Positions 35,605-45,325 of a stretch of DNA of 64,000 nucleotides are shown piece after piece. The notes beneath the pieces were generated by a model. The model saw only the letters and a program-made list of their open reading frames with translations. It ran no database searches and was not told where the DNA came from. Every line of letters begins with the position of its first letter. Within the stretch, counting starts at the first letter, position 1. The translations under genes and the position numbers were made by a program. The DNA is taken from NCBI GenBank assembly GCA_002084435.1, contig NBLG01000004.1:38604-102603 (forward strand), read 5' to 3'. The DNA comes from Tenericutes bacterium 4572_104. Lineage in GTDB: Bacteria; Bacillota_I; Bacilli_A; Izemoplasmatales; UBA5603.

Positions 35605-37381
35605 TAGTTCTCCCTTCTAATTTTAAAATCTTGGCTAGTTTCTCTTTATTTATTTCACAATATTCAATATATGTTAACTTATCTCCATTTTTTAAAGCTG
35701 CTTTAGCTAATTCCTCATTAATAGCTATTTCATCTTTTATATTAGCTATTTCTAATACTTTTATACAATCTTCTAAGTCTTCAATATTATAATTGTATTT
35801 TTCAAAAATAATACTATCTAAAAACTTTCTATATTTTTCAGATAATTTTGACTTCAAGACCACAATAGGATTATCTGGGTAGGTTATTAAACTTACATTT
35901 GCAGTATAGATTATACTGCTAATATCTTGGTCTTGAAATTTTAATAGCTTGAATTTAGATTCAATTATATCGCGATATTCTACTGAGTGTAAATAGTAAT
36001 TTAAAACGGTTATTTCAGCGATTTTATACTTAGGCATGATTACTTTTTTCTTTTGTGTACGATTGATTTTAAATTTATAATCCTGTAATATCTTTTCATC
36101 GATTTTATACTGATGGTAATCTCCTATTAATGTATCATAGTTAATAAAAGTATCGCTTGCAAAACGTTTAAAGTATATTTCACGAATCATACCTGATGTC
36201 TTACTGAAAAAATCAAATAATTTAGTTTTAGCATTTTCAATTTCAACAGGTTTAGATAAATCTTTATTCGCTAAAATCATTTGATAGACAAATTCATATT
36301 GATCAACACTATTGTTATTGATATATTCTAAAAAATCATTGTTTTTAGATATATATTCATCTGGGTCTAACCCAAGTGGTAAAGAAACAACTTTGACATT
36401 TAGTTTTGCATGTTCTAATAATTTAATAGCCTTATAAGTAGCTTCTTGTCCTGGTTTGTCTCCATCATAACAAACTATAACATTATCTGTGTATTCTTTT
36501 ATTAATAATGCTTGATCAATTGTAAGCTGTGTCCCCATCGAACAAACCGCTTCAGATACTCCAACCATGCTAGCTTTAATTACATCCATATACCCTTCCA
36601 TTAAAACAACTCTGTTTTTAGTTCTAATATGAGGAATGGCTCTGTTTAAATTGTAAAGAATAACTCCTTTAGAAAACAACTTCGTATATGGTGTATTAAC
36701 ATATTTAGCAGGATTACTTTGGTTATTAAATATTCTTCCGCTAAATCCAACTACACGGTTTTGTATATCATGTATTGGAAAGATAATTCTATTGCGAAAG
36801 AGATCATAAAATTCTCCATCTTGATTCCTAGTAATAAGTCCTGCATTTAATAATTCTATTGGTTGATAACTTTTTGATAAATGTTCTATTAACCCATTGC
36901 TTTTATTTAATGCATAACCTAAATCAAAAATTTTAATTATTTCTAAGTTTAAGCCTCGATTAATTAGATAATCAAAAGCGCTTTTTCCAGAATCAATATT
37001 TAAAAGATTTAATGAAAAGAATTGTAAAGCTTGTTCATTGATTTTATATAAATCAACATTGGCCTTTTGTTTATTATCACTATCTTCTAATTCTAAATCT
37101 ATATTATATTTATCAGCTAAATATTTTAAAGAATCAATAAAAGATAAATGTTTGTATTCTTGAATGAATGTTATTACATTGCCTTTTTTTCCGCAACCAA
37201 AACAATTAAATATTTGACGTTCTTTACTGACAAAAAAAGAAGGAGTTTTTTCACTATGGAATGGACAAAGTCCCTTCATGTTTTTGCCAGCTGTTTGTAA
37301 TGGTACAAATTCACTGACTACATCTACAATATCAGCCGTGTTTTTAATTAAATCTATTGTTTTTTGGCTGACCTTAGCCAT
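35582..37381 (-). CDS. dnaG: DNA primase
   Basis: Lays RNA primers at the replication fork. 599 residues: CHC2 zinc finger ([12 protein letters not shown], then [10 protein letters not shown]), TOPRIM core ([20 protein letters not shown]), and a C-terminal helicase-binding region. ATG behind GAAGGTGA. Sits between glyQS and rpoD, the macromolecular-synthesis operon. Confidence 0.96.
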   Translation of the reverse strand: MAKVSQKTIDLIKNTADIVDVVSEFVPLQTAGKNMKGLCPFHSEKTPSFFVSKERQIFNCFGCGKKGNVITFIQEYKHLSFIDSLKYLADKYNIDLELEDSDNKQKANVDLYKINEQALQFFSLNLLNIDSGKSAFDYLINRGLNLEIIKIFDLGYALNKSNGLIEHLSKSYQPIELLNAGLITRNQDGEFYDLFRNRIIFPIHDIQNRVVGFSGRIFNNQSNPAKYVNTPYTKLFSKGVILYNLNRAIPHIRTKNRVVLMEGYMDVIKASMVGVSEAVCSMGTQLTIDQALLIKEYTDNVIVCYDGDKPGQEATYKAIKLLEHAKLNVKVVSLPLGLDPDEYISKNNDFLEYINNNSVDQYEFVYQMILANKDLSKPVEIENAKTKLFDFFSKTSGMIREIYFKRFASDTFINYDTLIGDYHQYKIDEKILQDYKFKINRTQKKKVIMPKYKIAEITVLNYYLHSVEYRDIIESKFKLLKFQDQDISSIIYTANVSLITYPDNPIVVLKSKLSEKYRKFLDSIIFEKYNYNIEDLEDCIKVLEIANIKDEIAINEELAKAALKNGDKLTYIEYCEINKEKLAKILKLEGRTNEQKSSY

Positions 37382-37399
37382 AGAGTCACCTTCTTAACT

Positions 37400-38785
37400 T
37401 TATTTTTTCAATTCTTTACGCATATATTCATTTAATTCACTTATTTGAATTCTAACTTGAGCCATAGAATCGCGTTCTCTTACTGTAACTGTATCATCTT
37501 CAAGAGTTTGTTGGTCTATTGTAATACAATAAGGAGTACCTATTGCATCTGCTCTACGATACCTTCTACCAATATTTCCAGTTTCATCATAAGAAACTTC
37601 AAAATCAGAAAGTAATTGTTTATATACTTCATTTGCTTTTTTAGAATGATATTTTTTAACTAGAGGAAAAACACTGATTTTCACAGGTGCTAAATCCTTT
37701 GAAATTCTTAATAACGTTCTTGTTTCTTTCTCATTTATAGTTTCTTCTTCTAAACTATCAAATAATATAGCAAGCAACAATCTCTCTACTCCAAGGCTTG
37801 GTTCGATAACATAAGGTAAATAAGATTTATTTGTTTCCGGATCTAAATATTCTAGTTTTTCACCTGAAAAATCTTGATGGCATTTCAAATCATAATCAGT
37901 TCTAGAAGCAATCCCCCATAATTCATCAAAGCCCCATGGATAGCGATATAATATATCGGTAGTTGCATTTGAATAAAAGGAAAGTTTTTCCTTTGGATGA
38001 TCATAGGTTTTTACATTATCTTCATTAATACCAACTTTCTTTAAAAAATCTAATGAAAATTGTTTCCAATATTTAAACCATTCTAATTCAGTTCCTGGTT
38101 TACAAAAGAATTCAAGTTCCATTTGTTCAAATTCACGAGTTCTAAAAATATAGTTTCCAGGTGTGATTTCATTTCTAAATGATTTCCCAATTTGACCTAC
38201 TCCAAAAGGAACTTTTTTCCTGGATGTTCTTATAATATTCTTAAAATTTAAGAAAATACCTTGCGCAGTTTCTGGCCTTAGATAGATTTCATTAGTTGAT
38301 TCTTCAGTTACTCCTTGATGTGTTTTAAACATTAAATTAAACTCTCTAATAGGAGTATAATCAAAGCCACCGCATACGGGACATTTTATCTTATGTTCAA
38401 TGATAAAATCATACATCTTTTGATAATCCCATCCATCTGCATCTACTTCATAGTTCGTCCCTTTAGCAATCAAGTTATCAGCGCGAAATCTAGTTTTACA
38501 TTGCTTACAATCCATTAATGGATCTTTAAAACCAGTCACATGTCCTGTGGCTTGCCAAGTTTTTGGATTTAATAAGATAGAAGAATCAAGTCCAACATTT
38601 AGGTTGTTTTTAGATACAAATTCTTCCCACCATAATTTTTTTATATTGTTCTTCAAGCTAACTCCAAGTGGTCCATAATCCCAAGTGTTAGCCAATCCTC
38701 CATATATTTCAGACCCCTGATATATAAATCCATAACGCTTTGCATAAGCGTTCAATTGATCTAGTGTAAGTTTCAAATTATTCAT
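37400..38785 (-). CDS. glyQS: Glycyl-tRNA synthetase, single-chain (alpha2) type
   Basis: Charges tRNA-Gly. 461 residues, class II, with [20 protein letters not shown], a zinc-type region (CKQC...CPVC), motif 2 [27 protein letters not shown] and motif 3 [13 protein letters not shown]. This is the homodimer form rather than the glyQ/glyS pair. First gene after the promoter at 38821-38849. Confidence 0.94.
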   Translation of the reverse strand: MNNLKLTLDQLNAYAKRYGFIYQGSEIYGGLANTWDYGPLGVSLKNNIKKLWWEEFVSKNNLNVGLDSSILLNPKTWQATGHVTGFKDPLMDCKQCKTRFRADNLIAKGTNYEVDADGWDYQKMYDFIIEHKIKCPVCGGFDYTPIREFNLMFKTHQGVTEESTNEIYLRPETAQGIFLNFKNIIRTSRKKVPFGVGQIGKSFRNEITPGNYIFRTREFEQMELEFFCKPGTELEWFKYWKQFSLDFLKKVGINEDNVKTYDHPKEKLSFYSNATTDILYRYPWGFDELWGIASRTDYDLKCHQDFSGEKLEYLDPETNKSYLPYVIEPSLGVERLLLAILFDSLEEETINEKETRTLLRISKDLAPVKISVFPLVKKYHSKKANEVYKQLLSDFEVSYDETGNIGRRYRRADAIGTPYCITIDQQTLEDDTVTVRERDSMAQVRIQISELNEYMRKELKK

Positions 38786-38820
38786 CCTCTCATATTATGT
38801 GTACAAACTTTACCATTATA

Positions 38821-38849
38821 ATTATATGTTTATTAATAGCCAATGTCAA
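38821..38849 (-). promoter_or_regulatory. Consensus promoter of glyQS-dnaG-rpoD-trmK-nif3
   Basis: Perfect TTGACA (38844-38849) and TATAAT (38821-38826) on the minus strand with a 17-base spacer. No T-box leader is seen in the short untranslated region. Confidence 0.9.
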
Positions 38850-38857
38850 GATGGTCA

Positions 38858-38879
38858 AAATATAATATATATTATATTT
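38858..38879. repeat. 22-bp all-A/T palindrome between recO and the glyQS promoter
   Basis: Perfect palindrome (centre ...ATAT...) nine bases upstream of the -35 box and 12 bases after the recO stop. May be a weak terminator for recO or an upstream promoter element. Confidence 0.6.
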
Positions 38880-38891
38880 AAACTATTTTAA

Positions 38892-39428
38892 TTAATCTTC
38901 ATCTTTAGGAAAATGTTCTTCACAACACATTCCTCCTTCTTTAATTGAAAACCTCAGATTACGAGTTCTATTACAGCTTACACAGTGATTAAAATAGGGA
39001 TTTATACCTAATAAATAAAGTAATTTCAATTCAATCATGTTCAGGTATGGAATATAGTTTTTAGTATCTATACATTTATCAAAGATCTTAAGTAAAAAAT
39101 TAAAAAGTTTTTCATGATCGTGATCATGATTTGCGAAATTATATATTAATTCTAAAATATGTTGAATATAGGTAAATTTCACTATATCCTTTTTAATCTC
39201 ACTGTAACGCTTTAAAACATCACCATCTCTTAAAACTAATAAATTCTTACCAGATACATATACTTTAACATAATTCATTATGCTTGATAAATTCAAATAA
39301 GGACTATTTGCCTTCCGATTTCCATGAATCAAAACGCTAATTAGTCCTTTTTTCGTATAAATATAAATAATTTTAGAACTTTCTTTATAGTCTAATTTTT
39401 TTAAAATTAGTCCTTCAATATATTCCAA
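38892..39428 (-). CDS. recO: RecO recombination mediator, C-terminally short
   Basis: Loads RecA with RecF/RecR. 178 residues: N-terminal OB fold (EGLILKKLDYKESSKIIYIYTKKG) and the helical middle, then a zinc site CVSCNRTRNLRFS with GGMCCEEHFP. Family members usually have about 240-255 residues, with about 60 more after the zinc site; here the chain stops immediately. No remnant follows the stop. It may be functional but reduced. Confidence 0.85.
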   Translation of the reverse strand: MEYIEGLILKKLDYKESSKIIYIYTKKGLISVLIHGNRKANSPYLNLSSIMNYVKVYVSGKNLLVLRDGDVLKRYSEIKKDIVKFTYIQHILELIYNFANHDHDHEKLFNFLLKIFDKCIDTKNYIPYLNMIELKLLYLLGINPYFNHCVSCNRTRNLRFSIKEGGMCCEEHFPKDED

Positions 39429-39434
39429 TAAAAA

Positions 39435-40331
39435 TCACCCATTTTGATTTGGCCTATAACCATAATTCTTTAAATAATACTCTCTATTACGCCAATCTTT
39501 TTCAACTTTTACAAAGGTTTCTAAATAAACTTGTTTTTTTAACAAAGCCTGAATATCACTTCTTGCGGCAGTACCAATTCTTTTTAACATTTTTCCGCCT
39601 TTCCCAATGATAATTCCCTTTTGCGATTTTCTTTCAACAACAATAGTTGCGTGGATTTGAACTAAATCTTTTTTTTCTTTATATTGTTCAAGATAAACCA
39701 TCACTGAATGCGGTACTTCTTCATGAGTAAATTCAAGAATTTTTTCTCTAATAAATTCTTGAACCAAAAAAGTTTCCGGCCTATCAGATATTTCTCCATC
39801 CACATAATATTTAGGGCCTTCCTTTAACTCTTTTTTGATATCAAGCATCAATAAATCAATATTAGTACCTAGTAAAGCAGATATTCCAAATACTCCTTTA
39901 AAATTATAGTTTTCCTTGTATACGTTAATCGTTTTTTCTAAGCGTTCAAAATCTTTGATTGTATCTAATTTATTGATAACTAAAAACACAGGTGTTTTAA
40001 CTGCTTTTAAGCTTTTTAATATTCCTAAATTATATTCCAAAATATCATCATAAGCATTGATTAAAAACAAAACCAAATCTACAGATTTAACAGTAGATAG
40101 AGCAGCTGAAGACATATATTCTCCAAGTCTTGTTTTAGCCTTATGAATCCCTGGTGTATCTAAAAAGATTATCTGTGAATTATCATCATTATAAATACCA
40201 GAAAAAACATTTCTGGTAGTTTGTGGTTTTCTAGATACAATAGCTATTTTTTGTTTTAAGATTTTATTCAATAATGTAGATTTTCCTACATTAGGTTCTC
40301 CAATAATTGATACAAATCCCGATTTAAACAT
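39435..40331 (-). CDS. era: GTPase Era
   Basis: Assembly factor for the 30S subunit. 298 residues with G1 GEPNVGKSTLLNKIL, G3 DTPGIHKAK, G4 NKLD and a C-terminal KH domain around VERKSQKGIIIGKGGKMLKRIGT. Overlaps cdd by one base, and recO follows six bases later: the conserved ybeY-cdd-era-recO order. Confidence 0.97.
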   Translation of the reverse strand: MFKSGFVSIIGEPNVGKSTLLNKILKQKIAIVSRKPQTTRNVFSGIYNDDNSQIIFLDTPGIHKAKTRLGEYMSSAALSTVKSVDLVLFLINAYDDILEYNLGILKSLKAVKTPVFLVINKLDTIKDFERLEKTINVYKENYNFKGVFGISALLGTNIDLLMLDIKKELKEGPKYYVDGEISDRPETFLVQEFIREKILEFTHEEVPHSVMVYLEQYKEKKDLVQIHATIVVERKSQKGIIIGKGGKMLKRIGTAARSDIQALLKKQVYLETFVKVEKDWRNREYYLKNYGYRPNQNG

Positions 40332-40723
40332 TATAAATCCTCTTTTGTGAATCCATATGGTAAAAGGTCTTTATTTTTCATCACTTTAAATTCCCCTTTA
40401 CTATTAGCTAAAATAACTTTAGATTCTTCTTCCATTAACTCTCGCATAACTTGACGACAAGCTCCACAAGGAGAAACAAAATGATCTTTATCAGTGTAAA
40501 TCATTAATGTCTTTATATCTTCTTTTTTTACACCATTAGAATAAGCCGAAAATAATGCACTTCGTTCAGCGCAATTAGAAAGTCCATATGAAGCATTTTC
40601 AACGTTAACTCCCTTATATATTTCACCATTATTAAGTTCTAAAACCGCAGAAACGCGAAAATTGGAATAGGGAACATAGGCATTTTTTATGTTTTCCCTT
40701 GCTATTTTTAGTAATTTTTCCAA
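40331..40723 (-). CDS. cdd: Cytidine deaminase
   Basis: Converts cytidine to uridine in pyrimidine salvage. 130 residues with the zinc motifs NCAERSALF and PCGACRQVM and the substrate motif ENASYGL. The dgkA gene that often lies between ybeY and cdd is missing here. Confidence 0.95.
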   Translation of the reverse strand: MEKLLKIARENIKNAYVPYSNFRVSAVLELNNGEIYKGVNVENASYGLSNCAERSALFSAYSNGVKKEDIKTLMIYTDKDHFVSPCGACRQVMRELMEEESKVILANSKGEFKVMKNKDLLPYGFTKEDL

Positions 40724-40727
40724 ATTA

Positions 40728-41156
40728 TCACCTCATAATTTTTGATTTTTCCATTATTTCATTTTGTAAAGACATCATTTCTTCATTGTCTTCATCTGTA
40801 ATATGATCATATCCAAGACAATGTAAGAAACCATGTAATGCAATAAAAGCTAATTCATATGTAAATGAATTATCTAATTCCTTAGCCTGCCTTGAAACCG
40901 TATCAATTGATATAAAAACATCACCTATTTCATAAACATCAGATTCGTTTTCAAAGCTTAAAACATCGGTTGGTCTATCAATGTTTCGATATAATCTATT
41001 TAATCTATGTATCTCTGAATCGTCAACTAAAATAACTGAAATGATATTTTTTTTAGTTATTTTTAGATGTTTATATCCTATTTTAATAATAGATTTTATA
41101 ATCTTATTATATTTTTTAGATTCATCATATTGATTAATGATATTAATTTTAATCAT
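40728..41156 (-). CDS. ybeY: Endoribonuclease YbeY
   Basis: Metal-dependent RNase of 16S rRNA maturation. 142 residues with the zinc motif HGFLHCLGYDH. I start at ATG 41156, with AGAGG seven bases upstream; a longer frame begins inside phoH. Preceded by phoH and followed by cdd after four bases. Confidence 0.93.
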   Translation of the reverse strand: MIKINIINQYDESKKYNKIIKSIIKIGYKHLKITKKNIISVILVDDSEIHRLNRLYRNIDRPTDVLSFENESDVYEIGDVFISIDTVSRQAKELDNSFTYELAFIALHGFLHCLGYDHITDEDNEEMMSLQNEIMEKSKIMR

Positions 41157-42120
41157 TTTCAAACCTCTTAATAATCGTCTGAACAAGTGGATGTCTTACA
41201 ACATCAGAATCATTAAAATAAAGAATCTCCACAGTATCAATATTCTGCAAAATTTCTCCAGCCTTTACAAGACCAGAAACCATTCTTTTTGGTAGGTCGC
41301 TTTGAGTAATATCTCCTGTAACTATCATCTTTGAACCAAAACCAAGTCTTGTAAGAAATAATTTCATTTGATTAATTGTCGTATTTTGAGCTTCATCCAA
41401 AATAACATATGCATTATCTAAGGTTCTTCCTCTCATATAAGCAAGCGGAGCTATTTCAATAATACCTTTTTCAATATATTCTGTAGTTTGTTTTACACCT
41501 AAAATATCATACATTGCATCATATAAAGGTCTTAAATAAGGATCAACTTTTTCTTTTAAATCCCCCGGTAAAAAGCCAAGACTTTCTCCTGCTTCTACAG
41601 CAGGACGTGTTAAAATAATTCTTTTAATAGAATTTTCTTTTAGTTTTTTAAGAGCTGATAAAACTGCTAAATAAGTTTTTCCTGTACCGGCTGGGCCAAT
41701 TCCAAAAACCATAACATTTTTTTCAATAGATTCTATATAACGCAATTGATTCAATGTTTTCGGATATATTGGCAATCCATTAAATGTTTTAATAATCTCT
41801 ACTCGGTTAATAAATAATGACAAAATAGCTTCAACTTCATTATTAGATAATAGATTTTTAATATAGATAATATCGCGATCATTAAAATTAACATTATTTC
41901 TAATTAACTGAATCAAGATATAAAACATCTTTTTTAGACTTTGAATAATAAACTCTTCTTCAGTATCAACCATGATGTCTCTATTATTGGAATAGATATT
42001 AACTTTATAAAGACGTTTAAGTAATTTCAGATTTTTGTCATTGGAACCAAACAACTCAATTAATTCATTCAAGTTTTCTAAATCGGCTTCTAATTTAATG
42101 ATATTTGTCACTTGCGGCAA
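41149..42120 (-). CDS. phoH: PhoH family ATPase
   Basis: RNA-metabolism ATPase usually paired with ybeY. 323 residues with Walker A GIGPAGTGKTYLA and Walker B YVILDEAQNTT. Starts at TTG 42120 four bases after AGGAG; this is the best, though tight, start. A TGA-TATAAT extended -10 lies about 25 bases upstream. Overlaps ybeY. Confidence 0.93.
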   Translation of the reverse strand: MPQVTNIIKLEADLENLNELIELFGSNDKNLKLLKRLYKVNIYSNNRDIMVDTEEEFIIQSLKKMFYILIQLIRNNVNFNDRDIIYIKNLLSNNEVEAILSLFINRVEIIKTFNGLPIYPKTLNQLRYIESIEKNVMVFGIGPAGTGKTYLAVLSALKKLKENSIKRIILTRPAVEAGESLGFLPGDLKEKVDPYLRPLYDAMYDILGVKQTTEYIEKGIIEIAPLAYMRGRTLDNAYVILDEAQNTTINQMKLFLTRLGFGSKMIVTGDITQSDLPKRMVSGLVKAGEILQNIDTVEILYFNDSDVVRHPLVQTIIKRFEND

Positions 42121-42197
42121 TCATCTCCTTTTAATACATTATATCACATAATATATTAATATAGCTAAATATGTAATGCTTTTTAGTGGAAAAAATA

Positions 42198-42224
42198 ATG
42201 ACAATTCCATAAAAGAATTGTCAT
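42198..42224 (-). terminator. Terminator of rpsU
   Basis: Ten-base stem ATGACAATTC / GAATTGTCAT with a seven-base loop, followed on the minus strand by TATTTTTT, just below the rpsU stop. Confidence 0.85.
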
Positions 42225-42239
42225 TTAATTTACCCATAA

Positions 42240-42413
42240 TTATTTATTTTTGCCTTTTTTTTGACGAGCTTTTAATTTCTTAGTTACACTAGGTTTTTCG
42301 TAATATTCTTTTTTACGGGCTTGAGCTAATGTCCCAGAACGAGACACATCACGTTTAAAACGACGAAGAGCGTCTTCGATTGTTTCATTTTCTCTTACGA
42401 TAGTTTTTGCCAT
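42240..42413 (-). CDS. rpsU: 30S ribosomal protein S21
   Basis: 57 residues, strongly basic, with the S21 pattern [38 protein letters not shown]. Start at ATG 42413, six bases after AGGGGTG; an upstream in-frame GTG is part of that site. Single-gene unit with own promoter and terminator. Confidence 0.96.
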   Translation of the reverse strand: MAKTIVRENETIEDALRRFKRDVSRSGTLAQARKKEYYEKPSVTKKLKARQKKGKNK

Positions 42414-42443
42414 TGCTTTCACCCCTTTTCTTTTACCATAGAC

Positions 42444-42472
42444 ATTATACTAAATAATAGCTGTTTTGTAAA
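42444..42472 (-). promoter_or_regulatory. Promoter of rpsU
   Basis: TTTACA (42467-42472) and TATAAT (42444-42449) on the minus strand, 17-base spacer. Confidence 0.82.
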
Positions 42473-42558
42473 CTTATTTTTTTATGCATGTTTCATTTTA
42501 GTTTTTTTTGTGATAAAATACTAATAGTTAATATTATAGTAATAAAAAGGATGATTTC

Positions 42559-43248
42559 ATGAAATTTTTAGCTTATTCAATTGCAGGTTTAGATTTAACC
42601 ACTATAATTGTTATTTTTGTCGGTGTAATCGTTGCTTTTGCACTTTTAGCAATGTTAATTAACTCTGGCAAATATCATGCAAGATATAAGAGATTTTATA
42701 AAAAAATGGATAAAACCATAAACAAGAAGTTTAATGGTAACCTTTTGAATGAAGATATAATAAATCTCTACGCGAAGGATCAAACCAATACCTATAAATC
42801 ATTGCGTAAAAAAGGTCGTAAAAAAGTTAAAAAGTATTTTGATTATTTTGTTAAAAGCCTCCCAGAACAAGTTATGTTAAAGAGCTTTACTACAGCTGAC
42901 AAAAATAAGAATCAGATAGTTATTCTTTTATTAGATGAATTTGATAAAGTTCAGTATCGTTGGTATGCTAAGCGCAAAACCAAAGGAATTTTAAAAGCTT
43001 CTGATAAATATCAAATGTTAACTGCTTTCGTTGCCTTTTTATATGAATTACCACTAAATATTCATGAAGGTGCACCTTATCGCTTTACTAATCACGATAA
43101 TGATTATGTCTTAACTTATCAAATAGTAAAGAAAGTTAAACGCGGTAAAAGAAAAATTAGAGAGAAAAAACTTTCACGAAAAGAAAGAAAAGCTTTAGAG
43201 AAAGTTAAAAAAGCAAAAGAAAAAAAAGAGAGAAAGAAAAGAAAATAA
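42559..43248 (+). CDS. Membrane-anchored Lys-rich protein of unknown function
   Basis: 229 residues: one transmembrane helix (about 15-37), then a soluble domain (about 60-190) with a compact fold-like pattern (NQIVILLLDEFDKVQYRWYAKRKT, YQMLTAFVAFLYELPLNIHEGAPY), and a highly basic C-terminal tail (from about 195) of Lys, Arg and Glu. Not recognised. The tail looks able to bind nucleic acid. AAAGGATGA precedes the ATG. Divergent from rpsU and with its own terminator. Confidence 0.65.
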   Translation: MKFLAYSIAGLDLTTIIVIFVGVIVAFALLAMLINSGKYHARYKRFYKKMDKTINKKFNGNLLNEDIINLYAKDQTNTYKSLRKKGRKKVKKYFDYFVKSLPEQVMLKSFTTADKNKNQIVILLLDEFDKVQYRWYAKRKTKGILKASDKYQMLTAFVAFLYELPLNIHEGAPYRFTNHDNDYVLTYQIVKKVKRGKRKIREKKLSRKERKALEKVKKAKEKKERKKRK

Positions 43249-43267
43249 ACCAGCTAATTAGCTGGTT
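43248..43267. terminator. Bidirectional terminator
   Basis: Perfect hairpin AACCAGCT-AATT-AGCTGGTT followed by a T run on the plus strand; separates the plus-strand gene from converging mtaB. Confidence 0.85.
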
Positions 43268-43270
43268 TTT

Positions 43271-44500
43271 TTATACCAATTTCCCATAACAGTATTTGCC
43301 ATCAAAGCTTTCTATTATAACTTCTACTTCTTTACCAATCAAAGTTTCATCTGCTTTAATTCGTACGAGAATATAATCTCTAGTATGTCCTTGAAGATAA
43401 TCATCTTTATACTGTTCTGTAATAACAAAGTGATGTTTGTTTATTTGTTTATTTATATGTTCTACTTTTAAGCCTTTTAATTTGCTTGCGACCGTTCCTT
43501 CTCTAATAGAATATGGGAAAACATGTAGTTCTTGAAAATTGACTTTTTTTATTACTTCAATTTCTTCTTCAAAATCCGCTTCTGTTTCTGTTGGAAATCC
43601 CACAATAATATCAGTAGTAACAGCTAGATTTGGTATGTTATCTCTTAATTTATTAATTAAATCCATATATTCCTCTGTTTTATATTTACGGTTCATTAAT
43701 TTTAAAATTCTATTTGAACCTGATTGCAAAGGAATATGTAAGTGATTAACTATTTTTTTTGAGCTTTTTAAAACACTAATAACTTCATCAGTTAATTCAG
43801 TTATTTCAATCGAAGATATACGAATTCGCTTTAAGCCTTCTATTGTTTCTAAATCTCTTAATAAATCAGCGAAACAATAGTCTTTTAAATCTATTCCATA
43901 ACTTCCAGTATTAATTCCTGTTAGTACTATTTCTATATGTCCTGAGTCAACTAAATACTTAGCTTCTTCTAATACTCTTTCAGGATTTTTAGATCTTATT
44001 CTTCCTCTTGTATAAGGAATAATACAGTATGAACAAAAATTATTACATCCATCTTGAATTTTCAAAAAAGCTCTTTGGTGATTTTTAAAATCACTGATAA
44101 ATAGATTATCAAACTTTACTTTATTTTCTAATTTCGTGACGTGATTTTGAATTTTATTATCTTTAATATAAGCTTCTAAATAATCGAGTATTTTATCTCT
44201 ATCTTTAGTCCCAACTACTATTTTAACTCCATCTATTTTTAGGATTTCTTCAGCTTTTAGTTGACTTAAACACCCCATAACAATGACAATTGCATTTTTA
44301 TTCAGCTGTATTGGTCTTCTTATATATTTTTTTGATTTTCTTTCACCAGTATTAGTAACCATACATGTATTTATTACATAGACATCACTTTTTTCTGAAA
44401 AATCAACTATTTCATAACTCTTTTTTTCAAACATTTCTATTAAAGCTTCGGTTTCATATGAATTTACTTTACATCCCAATGTATAAAAAGCTGCTTTCAT
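43271..44500 (-). CDS. mtaB: tRNA t6A37 methylthiotransferase MtaB
   Basis: Radical-SAM enzyme that adds a methylthio group to t6A37 of tRNA. 409 residues: N-terminal UPF0004 domain with three cysteines (LGCKVN, NTCMVT, GCLSQ), radical-SAM motif CNNFCSYCIIP, C-terminal TRAM domain. I chose ATG 44500 behind GGGGTGAT; a GTG three codons earlier is part of this site. Follows rsmE directly. Confidence 0.92.
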   Translation of the reverse strand: MKAAFYTLGCKVNSYETEALIEMFEKKSYEIVDFSEKSDVYVINTCMVTNTGERKSKKYIRRPIQLNKNAIVIVMGCLSQLKAEEILKIDGVKIVVGTKDRDKILDYLEAYIKDNKIQNHVTKLENKVKFDNLFISDFKNHQRAFLKIQDGCNNFCSYCIIPYTRGRIRSKNPERVLEEAKYLVDSGHIEIVLTGINTGSYGIDLKDYCFADLLRDLETIEGLKRIRISSIEITELTDEVISVLKSSKKIVNHLHIPLQSGSNRILKLMNRKYKTEEYMDLINKLRDNIPNLAVTTDIIVGFPTETEADFEEEIEVIKKVNFQELHVFPYSIREGTVASKLKGLKVEHINKQINKHHFVITEQYKDDYLQGHTRDYILVRIKADETLIGKEVEVIIESFDGKYCYGKLV

Positions 44501-44501
44501 T

Positions 44502-45218
44502 TCAATCACCCCACACTAAACGAAATGCCGAAGCTACATATATCGCGGCTGTTTCACTGCGTAATATTGTTTTTCCTAAAGATATAAATTGGCCCTTAGT
44601 TTGTAAGAACACTAATTCTTTTTCATTAAACCCGCCTTCAGGTCCTATTAATACTAACACAGAGGTATCTTTATTAATATCTTTAATTACTTCAAATAAG
44701 TTATTTTTTTGTTCTCTTGCATAGGCGATTAACACTCTATCAAACTCATCAAATGGTAAAGAATCTAGTTTATAAAGATTATGTACTACAGGCAATGAAG
44801 AGCGTTCAGATTGTTCTGAAGCTTCTTTTACAATAGAATTGTACCTTGAAAGTTTTTTTGACAAATCACTAATCTTAATAATACTTCTACTTGTAAGTAT
44901 TGGATAGATTTCTTTTATTCCTAATTCAGTTGTTTTTTGTAAAACGAGTTCAAAGTTGTCTCTCTTTATCAAAGTTTGAGCAATGCTTAAATTAATTGTA
45001 TTTTTTTTTATTGGTAATTCTTTTTTGATTTCTAAATAGACTTTATCATTTGTAAAACTAGAAATTGAGGCTTCATAACTTTTATTTTGATTTGTATTAA
45101 TAATTACTAAATCACCCATTTTAAATCTCATAACGTTTTTTATATGATGATAGTCTTTACCTTCAATTATCACTAAAGAATTATTAATAGCTTTTTCCTT
45201 TATAAAATATCTCTGCAT
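44502..45218 (-). CDS. rsmE: 16S rRNA m3U1498 methyltransferase RsmE
   Basis: 238 residues with a PUA-like N-terminus (QRYFIKEKAINN...HIKNVMRFKMGD) and a SPOUT methylase domain with the knot motif VLVLIGPEGGFNEKEL and LGKTILRSETAAIYV. Start at ATG 45218 behind TGGTGAT. mtaB follows at once. Confidence 0.94.
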   Translation of the reverse strand: MQRYFIKEKAINNSLVIIEGKDYHHIKNVMRFKMGDLVIINTNQNKSYEASISSFTNDKVYLEIKKELPIKKNTINLSIAQTLIKRDNFELVLQKTTELGIKEIYPILTSRSIIKISDLSKKLSRYNSIVKEASEQSERSSLPVVHNLYKLDSLPFDEFDRVLIAYAREQKNNLFEVIKDINKDTSVLVLIGPEGGFNEKELVFLQTKGQFISLGKTILRSETAAIYVASAFRLVWGD

Positions 45219-45273
45219 TTTAATCACCATTAAAATAATAACATATTATAATAAATATTTATAACATAATGAA

Positions 45274-45324
45274 AAAAAAGTCATACTAGGTTTTTAAATA
45301 AAATATACCCAATATAACTTTTTT
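45274..45324 (-). terminator. Strong terminator of the jetABC operon
   Basis: Seventeen-base stem with only three G-T pairs, a 17-base loop, and a run of T on the minus strand, starting two bases below the jetC stop. It separates the jet operon from rsmE. Confidence 0.85.
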
Positions 45325-45325
45325 A

